A stretch of 64,000 bases of DNA. Origin: CALMEC01 sp964434425. Lineage in GTDB: Bacteria > Actinomycetota > Thermoleophilia > Miltoncostaeales > Miltoncostaeaceae. Shown piece by piece: positions 41,748-49,712 of this stretch (position 1 is the stretch's first letter; each line of letters starts with the position of its first letter). The translations under genes were made by a program, and so were the position numbers. The notes under the pieces were generated by a model, which saw nothing but the letters and a program-made list of their open reading frames with translations, made no database searches and was not told the DNA's origin. The DNA is taken from positions 62,001-126,000 of the forward strand of contig CAYSVH010000002.1 of assembly GCA_964434425.1 (NCBI GenBank). Direction: 5' to 3'.

Positions 41748-42994
41748 CCAGCGAGGAGCTCTTCTCCCGCGCCCAGAAGGTGCTCGTCGGCGGGGTCAAC
41801 TCCCCCGTGCGCGCCATGCGGTCCATCGGCCGCGACCCCGTTTTCATCGACCGCGCCGAGGGACCCTACGTCTGGGATGCCGACGGCACCCGCTACGTGG
41901 ACTACCTCTCCACCTGGGGCCCGGCCATCCTGGGCCACGCGAACCCGGCCGTCATCGAGGCGCTGACCGACGCACTTCCCCTGGGAACCTCGTACGGTGC
42001 GCCCACGGCGCGCGAGGTGCTCATGGCCGAGGCCGTGGCCGAGGCGTTCCCGTCGATCGACATGCTCCGCATGACGAGCTCGGGCAGCGAGGCCGTGACC
42101 GGCGCGATCCGCCTGGCACGCGCCGCCACGGGACGCGACGGCATCGTGAAGACGATCGGCGGATACCACGGCGCCATCGATCCCCTCCTGGTCGAGGCGG
42201 GGAGCGGGGCAACCACCCTGGGCCACCCCAACAGCCCCGGAGTCCCCGAGGGCGCGGTCGCCAACACGCGCCTCGTGCCGTACAACGACCTGTCGGCCGC
42301 CGACGCCGCGCTCAACGGCGCCGCGGCCATGATCATCGAGCCCGTCGCCGGGAACATGGGCGCCGTGCTGCCCGGCCCCGGCTACCTGGAGGGCCTGCGC
42401 GAGGCCTGCGACCGTCACGGTGCATTGCTCATCTTCGACGAGGTCATCACCGGCTTCCGCCTGGCACTGGGCGGGGCACAGGAGCGGTTCGGGGTCAGGG
42501 CCGACATCACCTGCCTCGGCAAGATCATCGGAGGCGGCCTCCCCGTCGGGGCGTTCGGCGCCCGCCGCGAGATCATGCGTGAGCTGGCGCCCGTCGGTCC
42601 CTGCTACCAGGCCGGGACGCTCAGCGGGAACCCCCTCGCCACCACCGCCGGCCTCGCCACCATCGAGGCGCTGGCACGCCCCCGGGTGTACGAGCGACTG
42701 GAGGAGTCGGGCGCGGCCCTTGAGGCCGCCATCGCCGGCAGCGGCGCACCCGTCACGATCAATCGCATCGGCTCGATGCTCACCCCGTTCTTCACCGACG
42801 GCGCCGTGACGGACTACGCGTCGGCCACCCGGAGCGACACCGACGCCTACGGGCGGTTCGCCCGGGGGCTCCTCGACGAGGGCGTGTCGCCCCCGCCGTC
42901 ACAGTTCGAGTGCTGGTTCACGGGGCTCACCCACGGGGACCGGGAGATGGCCGCCACCCGGGAGGCGCTCGCGCGGGCGGCCGACGGACTGTGA
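41735..42994 (+). CDS. hemL: Glutamate-1-semialdehyde 2,1-aminomutase
   Basis: HemL makes 5-aminolevulinate from glutamate-1-semialdehyde (C5 pathway). Motifs: VLVGGVNSPVRAM, GTRYVDYLSTWGPAILGHANP, MTSSGSEAVTGAIRLARA, FDEVITGFRLALGG and the PLP-lysine region LGKIIGGGLPVGAFG. I chose the GTG at 41735, which overlaps hemB by 13 bases; the fold starts right after it. Its stop overlaps the next GTG. Confidence 0.96.
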   Translation: MAQLTSEELFSRAQKVLVGGVNSPVRAMRSIGRDPVFIDRAEGPYVWDADGTRYVDYLSTWGPAILGHANPAVIEALTDALPLGTSYGAPTAREVLMAEAVAEAFPSIDMLRMTSSGSEAVTGAIRLARAATGRDGIVKTIGGYHGAIDPLLVEAGSGATTLGHPNSPGVPEGAVANTRLVPYNDLSAADAALNGAAAMIIEPVAGNMGAVLPGPGYLEGLREACDRHGALLIFDEVITGFRLALGGAQERFGVRADITCLGKIIGGGLPVGAFGARREIMRELAPVGPCYQAGTLSGNPLATTAGLATIEALARPRVYERLEESGAALEAAIAGSGAPVTINRIGSMLTPFFTDGAVTDYASATRSDTDAYGRFARGLLDEGVSPPPSQFECWFTGLTHGDREMAATREALARAADGL

Positions 42995-43494
42995 CCCACC
43001 TGTTCGCGGCGCAGCCGTCGCTCGCCCGTGCTCTGACCGATCCCCTCCCCGATCCGGTCGTCGCACCGCTCGCCGCGCCCGGACTCACCGGTGATGCCGC
43101 CGTCGGCCTGGACCTCATCCTGGAGGGCTTCCTTCTGCATCACGGCACGCCGCGCCTGCTCGACCTGGAGGCGGGGGACCGCATCCTCGCCGGCGACTTC
43201 TGTTACGCACAGGGCCTCGTCCGCGTGGCCGCCGTCGGCGATCTCCGGATCATCCGCGAGCTGGCGGATCTGATCGCCCTGTCGGCCTCACTCGTCGCCA
43301 CGGGCGACGAGGAACACCTCACCGCCCTCTGGCGATCGGTGGTGACGGTCATCGCCGATGACGACCCCGCCCGCGCACACGATCTCGCGGTGGCGAAGGA
43401 CGCCATCCGCGCCATGTCCGACACCGGGCCCCTTCGGCGCCTCGCCGCCACGCTCCCGCCAACACCCGCACTTGATGAGGTACTCGATGCGTGA
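42991..43494 (+). CDS. Small prenyl-synthase-like protein lacking the catalytic aspartates
   Basis: The 167-residue, all-helical protein contains RILAGDFCYAQGLVRVAAVG and IIRELADLIALSASL. This resembles the helix pair after the first aspartate-rich motif of trans-polyprenyl diphosphate synthases (AGDyLfArA pattern). The preceding part, LILEGFLLHHGTPRLL, has no DDxxD. The second aspartate motif is also absent. It may be a non-catalytic partner subunit, as in two-subunit heptaprenyl diphosphate synthases, or a quinone-lipid binding protein. It is tightly coupled to hemL (GTGA) and overlaps the ubiD start by 8 bases. Confidence 0.7.
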   Translation: MTHLFAAQPSLARALTDPLPDPVVAPLAAPGLTGDAAVGLDLILEGFLLHHGTPRLLDLEAGDRILAGDFCYAQGLVRVAAVGDLRIIRELADLIALSASLVATGDEEHLTALWRSVVTVIADDDPARAHDLAVAKDAIRAMSDTGPLRRLAATLPPTPALDEVLDA

Positions 43495-44920
43495 CCTTCG
43501 CGACTGGATCTCCGCACTCCGCAAAGATGGTGAGCTCGTCGACGTGACGGCGGAGGTCGACCCGCACCTCGAGATCACCGAGATCGCCGACCGCGTCATG
43601 AAGTCGTACGGACCGGCGCTCCACTTCTCGAACGTCACCGGCAGCCGGCTCCCGGTCCTCATCAACCAGTTCGGAAGCTGGAAGCGACTGGGGATGTCAC
43701 TCGGCGTCGAGCATCCCGACGAACTGGCCGACCGCATCTCGGAGCTGCTCGAGCTGCAGCCCCCCCAGGGGATCGTCGAGAAGGTGAAGGCGCTCGGAAA
43801 GCTCAAGACCCTGGCCTCGTTCTCGAGCCGGATGGTGAAGGACGCGCCGTGCCAGGAGATCTGGCTGGACCAGCCGAACCTCGACCTGTTGCCCATCCTC
43901 CACTGCTGGCCCGGCGACGGCGGCCCCTTCATCACCCTGCCGCTCGTGTTCAGCAAGGACCCGCAGACGGGCGCGCGCAACTGCGGCATGTACCGCATCC
44001 AGAAGGTGGACGCGCGCACGGCGATCATGCACTGGCAGATCCACAAGGACGGTGCGTCGCACATGCGCGACAGCCGCGGCCGGGTGCCCGTGGCCGTGGC
44101 CATCGGGACCGATCCCGCCACCACCTACGCCGCCTCGGCCCCGCTTCCGCCCGGCATCGACGAGATGCTCCTGGCCGGGTTCATCCGCGGCAAGGCCGTC
44201 GACATGGTGAAGTGCCGGACCGTCGACATCGAGGTGCCGGCGCAGTCCGAGATCGTGCTGGAGGGCTACGTCGACGCCGAGGACCTGCGGCCGGAGGGCC
44301 CCTTCGGCGACCACACCGGCTTCTACACCCCGGTGGACGACTACCCCGCATTCCATCTGACGGGCATGTCGATGCGCCACGACGCCGTCTACTCGACCAC
44401 GATCGTGGGTAAGCCGCCGATGGAGGACTACTTCCTCGGCAAGGCCACCGAGCGCATCTTCCTCCCGCTCATCCGGACGAGCCTTCCCGACGTCGTCGAC
44501 ATGAACATGCCGCTCGAGGGCGTGTTCCACAACTGCGTGATCGTGTCGATCAACAAGCGCTACCCGGGGCAGGCGAAGAAGGTCATGAGCGCCGTCTGGG
44601 GCTTGGGCCTGATGTCCCTCACGCGTTGCGTGATCGTCGTCGACCACGACGTGGACGTGCAGAACGTCTCGGACGTGGCCTTCTACGCACTCAGCAACGT
44701 GGACGCCGGACGCGATGTGATGGTGGTGGAGGGGCCGGTGGACGCGCTCGACCACGCCGCGCCGTACTTCGCCTACGGATCGAAGATCGGTTTCGACGCG
44801 ACCCGCAAGTGGGAGGGCGAGGGCGTGGTGCGCCCCTGGCCCGACGAGGCCGTCATGGACGCCGCGACGCGGGCGCGTGTGGACGCACGCTGGGCCGAGT
44901 TCGGGATTCCCGGCCGATAG
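43487..44920 (+). CDS. UbiD-family decarboxylase (menaquinone pathway candidate)
   Basis: UbiD enzymes decarboxylate aromatic acids using prenylated FMN made by UbiX. The 477-residue protein matches throughout: DLRDWISALRKDGEL, HWQIHKDGA, VAVAIGTDPATTYAASAPLP, EIVLEGYV, PEGPFGDHTGFY and the C-terminal FDATRKWEGEG. In futalosine-pathway organisms a UbiD/UbiX pair removes the carboxylate from prenylated dihydroxy-naphthoate; ubiX, mqnA and mqnC follow within 8 kb. GAGG lies 6 bases before the ATG at 43487. Confidence 0.93.
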   Translation: MRDLRDWISALRKDGELVDVTAEVDPHLEITEIADRVMKSYGPALHFSNVTGSRLPVLINQFGSWKRLGMSLGVEHPDELADRISELLELQPPQGIVEKVKALGKLKTLASFSSRMVKDAPCQEIWLDQPNLDLLPILHCWPGDGGPFITLPLVFSKDPQTGARNCGMYRIQKVDARTAIMHWQIHKDGASHMRDSRGRVPVAVAIGTDPATTYAASAPLPPGIDEMLLAGFIRGKAVDMVKCRTVDIEVPAQSEIVLEGYVDAEDLRPEGPFGDHTGFYTPVDDYPAFHLTGMSMRHDAVYSTTIVGKPPMEDYFLGKATERIFLPLIRTSLPDVVDMNMPLEGVFHNCVIVSINKRYPGQAKKVMSAVWGLGLMSLTRCVIVVDHDVDVQNVSDVAFYALSNVDAGRDVMVVEGPVDALDHAAPYFAYGSKIGFDATRKWEGEGVVRPWPDEAVMDAATRARVDARWAEFGIPGR

Positions 44921-44943
44921 GGCGGGCGGTGTCCGAGTCTCTC

Positions 44944-45288
44944 GGGGACTGGCGGAGGGCATCCACCCGGCGGTTGATCCACCCGGCGGTTGATCCACCC
45001 GCCCGCCCCGGCCAACCGCCGGTCCCGGGGCTACGCTCCGGGCCTCACGTGATCCGGCCACGGTTGCGTTCATGATTGCGCGTACCCGCTGTTTGATCCT
45101 GGGCGGCATGTCCGGGGACTGGCGGAAGGGCATCCTCCCGCCCGCCCCGGCCAACCGCCAGTCCTGGGGCTACGCTCCGGGCCTCACGTGATCGGGTGTC
45201 GGGTTGCGTACGGGGTTGCGTGTTCTTGATGTTGATCCCGGGGGTGCGTGCCGGGACTGGCGGAAGGGCATCCTCCCGCCCCACTCCC
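44944..45288 (-). repeat. Repeat cluster A: three ~138-bp units
   Basis: Three related units occupy 44944-45051, 45112-45190 and 45250-45288 (the last incomplete). Each reads GGGACTGGCGGaagggcatcctcccg, then CCGCCCCGGCCAACCGCCaGTCC, then GGGGCTACGCTCCGGGCCTCACGTG. Unit spacing is about 138 bases once a 16-bp internal duplication in the first unit is removed. Spacers between units are also related. It fills the 373-base gap between convergent genes. Cluster B at 55 kb has the same unit on the other strand. Confidence 0.85.
44961..45000. repeat. 16-bp tandem duplication inside repeat unit A1
   Basis: ATCCACCCGGCGGTTG occurs at 44961-44976 and 44977-44992, followed by a third partial copy ATCCACCC to 45000. 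The duplication explains why the first unit is ~31 bases longer than the others. Confidence 0.85.
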
Positions 45289-45293
45289 AGCGC

Positions 45294-46151
45294 CTACCGC
45301 TTCTTCCTCGGCGGCACGTATGCCGCGCCCGGCGCACCGCAGACGGCGGTCACGCTGAACGACGACGCCTCCTTGGCCGGGAGGTTGTCGGGCGTGGTCA
45401 CCGTCAGACGCCAGCTGTTGGTCGTCGGGACGATCGACGTGATGTAGGGGGCGTTGACCGACTTGTGGCGGTTCGCCGGCGAGGGATCGATCCGGGTTCC
45501 CCAGGTGATCGCCCGCTGACCCCGCGGGCAGACCGCCGTCACCGATGCGCGCAGCTGTCCCGGCTGAAGTGCGCCCTTGCGGGTCACCTTCGACATGGCA
45601 CCGAAGGTGGCACGCCGAACGCACTGGGCCTGCGCCCCGGTCGTCTTCGCGTCGTACCGCCAGGCCCGGCTTCCGGCGGCGCCGGCGGGCTCGCTCACGA
45701 TGGGGATGTCACCACCGAAGCCGTTCCGGTAGATCCCCAGACCGACGAATCCGGCGGCGCACCTCACCACGTTCCTGGCGGCGTAGACGGTGCGTCCCGG
45801 TGCTGTGCGCAGTCCGCACACCACGATCGGCCGGAGCCTGGCGGCCGTGTGACCCCGATAGACGCTCAGCAGAGCGTCCCTGTCGAGGGATTCGCCCTGG
45901 TAGCTCGTCGCACGGGCGACGGGGGCGCTTCCGGCCCACCCCACGCCGAGGGTCCGATTGGTGCCGCAGGCACGGAACGCCTTGTTGTCGCCACCCGCGA
46001 ACACGAGATCGTCCGGCGCGCCCGACGGAACCGACCAGGTGGGCCCGTTCTTGATCTGAACGCCGACCTTCGTCACCTGGGCCGACGCCATCGCCGGAAG
46101 CGCGAGACCGACGGCGAGCGCCAGCCCTCCCAACCGCATCCTGCATCCCAT
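45294..46151 (-). CDS. Secreted protein of unknown function
   Basis: The 285-residue product has a clear signal peptide (basic start, hydrophobic LALAVGLALP, cleavage near AMASAQ). The mature part contains six or more cysteines and two similar segments, CAAGFVGLG and VTAVCPRGQRAITWG. The latter is a common motif in secreted actinobacterial proteins with repeated Cys-Pro-x-Gly patterns. The C-terminus is basic (PPRKKR). It is divergent from the cytochrome bc operon and convergent with ubiD across repeat cluster A. No function can be assigned. Confidence 0.78.
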   Translation of the reverse strand: MGCRMRLGGLALAVGLALPAMASAQVTKVGVQIKNGPTWSVPSGAPDDLVFAGGDNKAFRACGTNRTLGVGWAGSAPVARATSYQGESLDRDALLSVYRGHTAARLRPIVVCGLRTAPGRTVYAARNVVRCAAGFVGLGIYRNGFGGDIPIVSEPAGAAGSRAWRYDAKTTGAQAQCVRRATFGAMSKVTRKGALQPGQLRASVTAVCPRGQRAITWGTRIDPSPANRHKSVNAPYITSIVPTTNSWRLTVTTPDNLPAKEASSFSVTAVCGAPGAAYVPPRKKR

Positions 46152-46524
46152 ACCCCCACCTCCATGTCACGGGCACCGGCCGGCTCGGCCGGTCCACAGA
46201 ATCACGAAAACCTACGACCACCGTCACGCCCCGACCACGATAGTTCTCCGTGCTTCGTGAGCCAACCCGGGAATCCCGCAGAGCGCGAGATTTCCCCGAT
46301 GAATGCCCTCTCCACGCGGAGGGGGTCGGCGCCCGGGGGCGAATCCCGTCCGATGGACGGCCTGCCGAAAACATTACGGGGTCCGAAGTCGGCGAATTAC
46401 CGCCCCATCCGCACCGACGGGTCGGTAGGCTCCACCCATCACCGGGACATCTGACCCGGCCCCCCGTTGCACACGGGGCCACGGTCGGGTTGAATCCCCG
46501 GAAGTTCGGTCCAGCGGAGGTGAA
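46152..46524. other. Divergent promoter region of the secreted protein and qcrABC
   Basis: No gene is seen in these 373 bases. A TAGGCT box at 46426-46431 could start the qcr transcript with a ~90-base leader. GGCCCC and GGGGCC around 46457-46479 can form a small hairpin in that leader. On the minus strand a TATCGT lies about 85 bases before the secreted-protein start. Confidence 0.4.
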
Positions 46525-47211
46525 GTGGAACGCGAAGAACAAACAGGGCAGTTGGTTCACAACGGAGAGCAGGGTCCCTACTCGGGTCCTGAGGTCGTCG
46601 ACGTCGTGGAGACGGATCCCCACGCGGACGATCCCGGTTTCCACACCCGGACCAAGTTCCTGAGCATCGTCGCCGTCGCTATGGGCGGCGTCATGACTGC
46701 CGCAATTCTGGTGCCGGTGATCGGATTCGCCGTCGCCGACAGCGTCAAGGCCGAGGACTGGCGGTGGGTCGATGTCGGCCCGCTGAGCGACTTCCCGGCG
46801 AACCAGACCACCTCGATCGCCGTCACGGGCCCCACCCCGGAGGCCGACCGCCGGGTCTTCGTCCGCAACCGCGACAACAGCTTGATGGCGATCTGGAACC
46901 GGTGCGTCCACCTCGGGTGCCCGGTCAGCTACTCGGAGGGCGCGGACGGGTTCTCCTGCCCGTGTCACGGTGGTGCGTACGACAGCGTCGGCCGCCGGAC
47001 CGCCGGGCCGCCCCCGCGCCCCCTGGACCGCTTCGACATCAAGATCGTCAACGCGCAGGGCGAGGACGTCGAGTACGCGCAGGCGACGCCGGCGGACCGC
47101 GTCCTCATCGGCAAGGCCTACTCGATCGACGACGACGAGAATCCGTACAAGCTGCACCCGCCCGGCGATCCGGTGACGGGCGTGCTCTCCAACCTGTTCC
47201 CGTTCGTCTAG
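46525..47211 (+). CDS. qcrA: Rieske iron-sulfur subunit of menaquinol:cytochrome c reductase
   Basis: The 228-residue protein has an N-terminal cytoplasmic stretch, one membrane helix (about residues 46-70) and a Rieske domain with the cluster-binding pair CVHLGC and CPCHGG. The [2Fe-2S] centre takes electrons from menaquinol and passes them to cytochrome c. No twin arginine is visible before the helix, although a tatA gene lies 9 kb away. The GTG start has CGGAGG 5 bases upstream. It heads the qcrABC operon. Confidence 0.95.
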   Translation: MEREEQTGQLVHNGEQGPYSGPEVVDVVETDPHADDPGFHTRTKFLSIVAVAMGGVMTAAILVPVIGFAVADSVKAEDWRWVDVGPLSDFPANQTTSIAVTGPTPEADRRVFVRNRDNSLMAIWNRCVHLGCPVSYSEGADGFSCPCHGGAYDSVGRRTAGPPPRPLDRFDIKIVNAQGEDVEYAQATPADRVLIGKAYSIDDDENPYKLHPPGDPVTGVLSNLFPFV

Positions 47212-47217
47212 GAAGCC

Positions 47218-48078
47218 ATGGCGACAGACAACACAACGAACACGACATCCGTCCCGGACATCGGACCGAAGGGCCCCGTCAAGCGGACCGCCGACGACGT
47301 CCTCACGTTCGTCGAGGAGCGCAGCGGCGCGGTCGGCGCGGGCAAGTGGTTCCTGTTCCGCAACATCCCGGCCGGCACCGGATGGTTCCAGACGCTCGGC
47401 TTCACGGCCATGGTGGTCTTCGGCCTTCAGGCCATCACCGGGATCTTCCTGGCGATGTACTACAAGCCGGACCCCGCCACCGCACACGCCAGCATCGAGG
47501 CGATCACCAACGAGGTGACCTGGGGATGGCTGGTCCGCGGCATGCACAAGTGGGGCGCGAGCGCCATGGTGGTGGTCGTCTTCCTCCACATGGGACGCGT
47601 CTTCATCTGGGGTGCGTACAAGTACCCGCGTGAGCTCACCTGGCTCACGGGTGCGATGCTCCTCACGCTGACGATGGCCATGGGCCTCACCGGCTACCTC
47701 CTGGTCTGGGACCAGAAGGCGTACTGGGCGACCGTCGTCTCGATCAACCTCGTCGCGCAGGCGCCGATCATCGGCCCCTACCTCGGCTCGATCCTGCGAG
47801 CGGGACCCGAGTTCGGACCGGATACCTTATCCCGGTTCTATGCCATCCATATGTTGCTGATACCAGGGGCGATGGCCGCGTTCATCGCCATGCACATCGC
47901 TCTCGTCGCACGCCTCGGCGTCGCCGAGACCCCCTGGTCGAAGCGCCGCCTCGCCATCGAGGAGGAGGAGCGGGTGGCACGCCGCAAGGCCGCACGTGAC
48001 CGGATCGAGCACGGACGCACCCCCGTGCCGGCCGGTGAGCCCGCCCCCGACCCGGTGCGCGTGGAGGCCGAGTCGTGA
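47218..48078 (+). CDS. qcrB: Cytochrome b6-like subunit of menaquinol:cytochrome c reductase
   Basis: The 286-residue protein corresponds to the N-terminal four helices of cytochrome b, carrying both haems b. Haem-ligand His lie in VRGMHKWGASAM, VVFLHMGRVF and in the fourth helix (FYAIHMLLIPG and FIAMHIALVARLG). The Qo-site region appears around GYLLVWDQKAYWATVV. It is the short split form found in Bacillus and cyanobacteria rather than the ~550-residue form of Mycobacterium. Starts 7 bases after qcrA; the C-terminal tail is charged. Confidence 0.95.
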   Translation: MATDNTTNTTSVPDIGPKGPVKRTADDVLTFVEERSGAVGAGKWFLFRNIPAGTGWFQTLGFTAMVVFGLQAITGIFLAMYYKPDPATAHASIEAITNEVTWGWLVRGMHKWGASAMVVVVFLHMGRVFIWGAYKYPRELTWLTGAMLLTLTMAMGLTGYLLVWDQKAYWATVVSINLVAQAPIIGPYLGSILRAGPEFGPDTLSRFYAIHMLLIPGAMAAFIAMHIALVARLGVAETPWSKRRLAIEEEERVARRKAARDRIEHGRTPVPAGEPAPDPVRVEAES

Positions 48079-48824
48079 ACGAAGCGCAGAAAGAGGCCTA
48101 CAAGAAGGACTACGCCGAGGCGAAGAGGCAGGGGAAGCCGTTCTTCCCCTACGCCATCTACAAGGACACGATCGTGGCGTCGCTCACGATCGGGATCATC
48201 ATCTTCCTTGCGATCTGGGCACGTGTCGAGGTCGGCCCCGAGGTCGACACGACCACGGAGAGCTTCGTCCCACGGCCGGAGTGGTACTTCTTCTTCCTGT
48301 TCGAGCTCCTCAAGGTCTGGGACGGCTCGAACGCCATGATGCCCGTCATCATGGCGACGTTCGTCATCCCGAACCTCCTGCTCGCCATCCTGTTCCTCTG
48401 GCCGTTCGTCGACCGGGGACCGGAGCGTCGCATCTGGAAGCGTCCGGTCTCGATGGCCCTCGCCGTCATCCTCGTGTGGTTCCTGACGTACACCACCTAC
48501 AAGGGCGCGACCAGCTCCCACGGTGGCGGCACGCTCGCGATCGAGGTGCCCGAGAGCGACACGGAGGCCTTCGCCGGTAAACAGCTGTTCGAGGACTCCG
48601 GTTGCCTCAACTGCCATGTCGTCGGAAGTGTCGGCGGGAGCCTCGGTCCGAACCTCACCAACGAGGCGTCGATGAACCGCGGGATCGAATGGCAGATCGA
48701 GCACCTGAAGGATCCGGGCTCGATGGTCCCGGGATCACCGATGCCCGCGTTCGGCGGTCTGACGGATCAGCAGCTGACCGAGCTCGCCACGTTCCTCGAG
48801 GGGCTCGGCGAGGAATACAACTAG
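48075..48824 (+). CDS. qcrC: Subunit IV fused to cytochrome c (QcrC type)
   Basis: The 249-residue protein combines a subunit IV-like N-terminal part (three helices, with PRPEWYFFFLFELLK containing the PEWY Qo-site motif) and a C-terminal cytochrome c domain with CLNCH and a later Met in SPMPAFGGL as likely sixth ligand. This is the Bacillus QcrC architecture, so electrons pass from the Rieske centre directly to an attached c haem. The GTG overlaps the qcrB stop. A strong hairpin terminates the operon. Confidence 0.94.
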   Translation: MNEAQKEAYKKDYAEAKRQGKPFFPYAIYKDTIVASLTIGIIIFLAIWARVEVGPEVDTTTESFVPRPEWYFFFLFELLKVWDGSNAMMPVIMATFVIPNLLLAILFLWPFVDRGPERRIWKRPVSMALAVILVWFLTYTTYKGATSSHGGGTLAIEVPESDTEAFAGKQLFEDSGCLNCHVVGSVGGSLGPNLTNEASMNRGIEWQIEHLKDPGSMVPGSPMPAFGGLTDQQLTELATFLEGLGEEYN

Positions 48825-48851
48825 ACCGCTTCTCACGGTCTCGACGGTGGT

Positions 48852-48880
48852 ACGTGTGGCGCCCGACGGGCGCCACACGT
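48852..48880 (+). terminator. Strong hairpin terminator of the qcr operon
   Basis: ACGTGTGGCGCCC and GGGCGCCACACGT form a perfect 13-bp stem with a 3-base loop 28 bases after qcrC. A smaller hairpin, AGACCG/CGGTCT (48823-48841), precedes it. There is no long T-run. Confidence 0.75.
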
Positions 48881-48975
48881 GATTTCGGACCCGGTCGCCC
48901 ACCGTGCATGGATGCGGTGTCGCGGGCCCCGCACCACACCGCGCGCCGAACCGGGTGGCGACATGCGGCGTCGAC

Positions 48976-48981
48976 TACGAT
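48976..48981 (+). promoter_or_regulatory. Putative -10 box, leaderless start (ubiX)
   Basis: TACGAT ends 7 bases before the ATG at 48989; no ribosome binding site lies between. Confidence 0.45.
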
Positions 48982-48988
48982 TCCGGCA

Positions 48989-49612
48989 ATGCGGGTTTTC
49001 TTGGCGATGACGGGCGCGAGCGGCGCCATCTACGGAGGACGGGCGCTGTCGGCCCTGACCGCCGCCGGCTGCTCCGTGGGCCTGTGCGCGAGCGATGCGG
49101 CCGCCCAGGTCATCGGCCACGAGATCCTCGGCCACGGCCCCGAGCCCGCGCCGTCCGTCGCGGCCACATTGAGCGCCTTCGTGGAGCGCTTCACCACCGA
49201 ACCCGACCGCGTCGAGATCGTCGATCAACGCGACCTCACCAGCCGCTACGCGTCGGGGTCGGCCCGCATCGACGGCGTGGTGGTGGCACCGTGTTCGATG
49301 TCGACGCTGGCGACGATCGCCTCGGGCGCGGGCCGCAACCTGGTGCACCGCGCCGCGGATGTCGCCCTGAAGGAGCGCCGGCGTCTCGTCCTGGTGACCC
49401 GCGAGACCCCGCTGTCGGAGATCCACCTCACGAACATGCTCACGGTGACCCGGGCCGGTGCCGTCGTCATGCCGGCCGCACCCGGTTTCTACAACCTCCC
49501 CGCGAGCATCGACGACCTGGTCGATTTCGTCGTGGGCCGGATGCTCGACCACCTCGGCGTCGACAACACGCTGGTCCCCCGCTGGGGCGACGGGGAGGCA
49601 TCGGACCGATGA
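48989..49612 (+). CDS. UbiX-type flavin prenyltransferase
   Basis: UbiX attaches dimethylallyl phosphate to FMN, making the cofactor for UbiD. The 207-residue flavoprotein shows AMTGASGAIYGGRAL, VVVAPCSMSTLATIASG, RRLVLVTRETPLSEIHLTNML and MPAAPGFYN, all diagnostic. It should activate the UbiD-like enzyme encoded 4 kb upstream, and together they fit the decarboxylation step of futalosine-type menaquinone synthesis. The start is supported by the TACGAT box 7 bases upstream. Confidence 0.93.
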   Translation: MRVFLAMTGASGAIYGGRALSALTAAGCSVGLCASDAAAQVIGHEILGHGPEPAPSVAATLSAFVERFTTEPDRVEIVDQRDLTSRYASGSARIDGVVVAPCSMSTLATIASGAGRNLVHRAADVALKERRRLVLVTRETPLSEIHLTNMLTVTRAGAVVMPAAPGFYNLPASIDDLVDFVVGRMLDHLGVDNTLVPRWGDGEASDR

Positions 49613-49712
49613 CGCACCGCGGCGCCCGGACACGGGCACTCCACGACGTCCCCGGATTCGCGGCCCTCCACCCGGGTCGGGTGGTGTCGTAGCCACCGCA
49701 CCACCACGGGTC

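Noticed and set aside
44944..45288. Possible CRISPR array
   Set aside because: Units are long, the spacers are related to each other, and no cas gene is near.
49609..49692. 27-codon frame starting ATGA on the ubiX stop
   Set aside because: It fits the overlap pattern, but the peptide is too short and featureless to support without conservation data.
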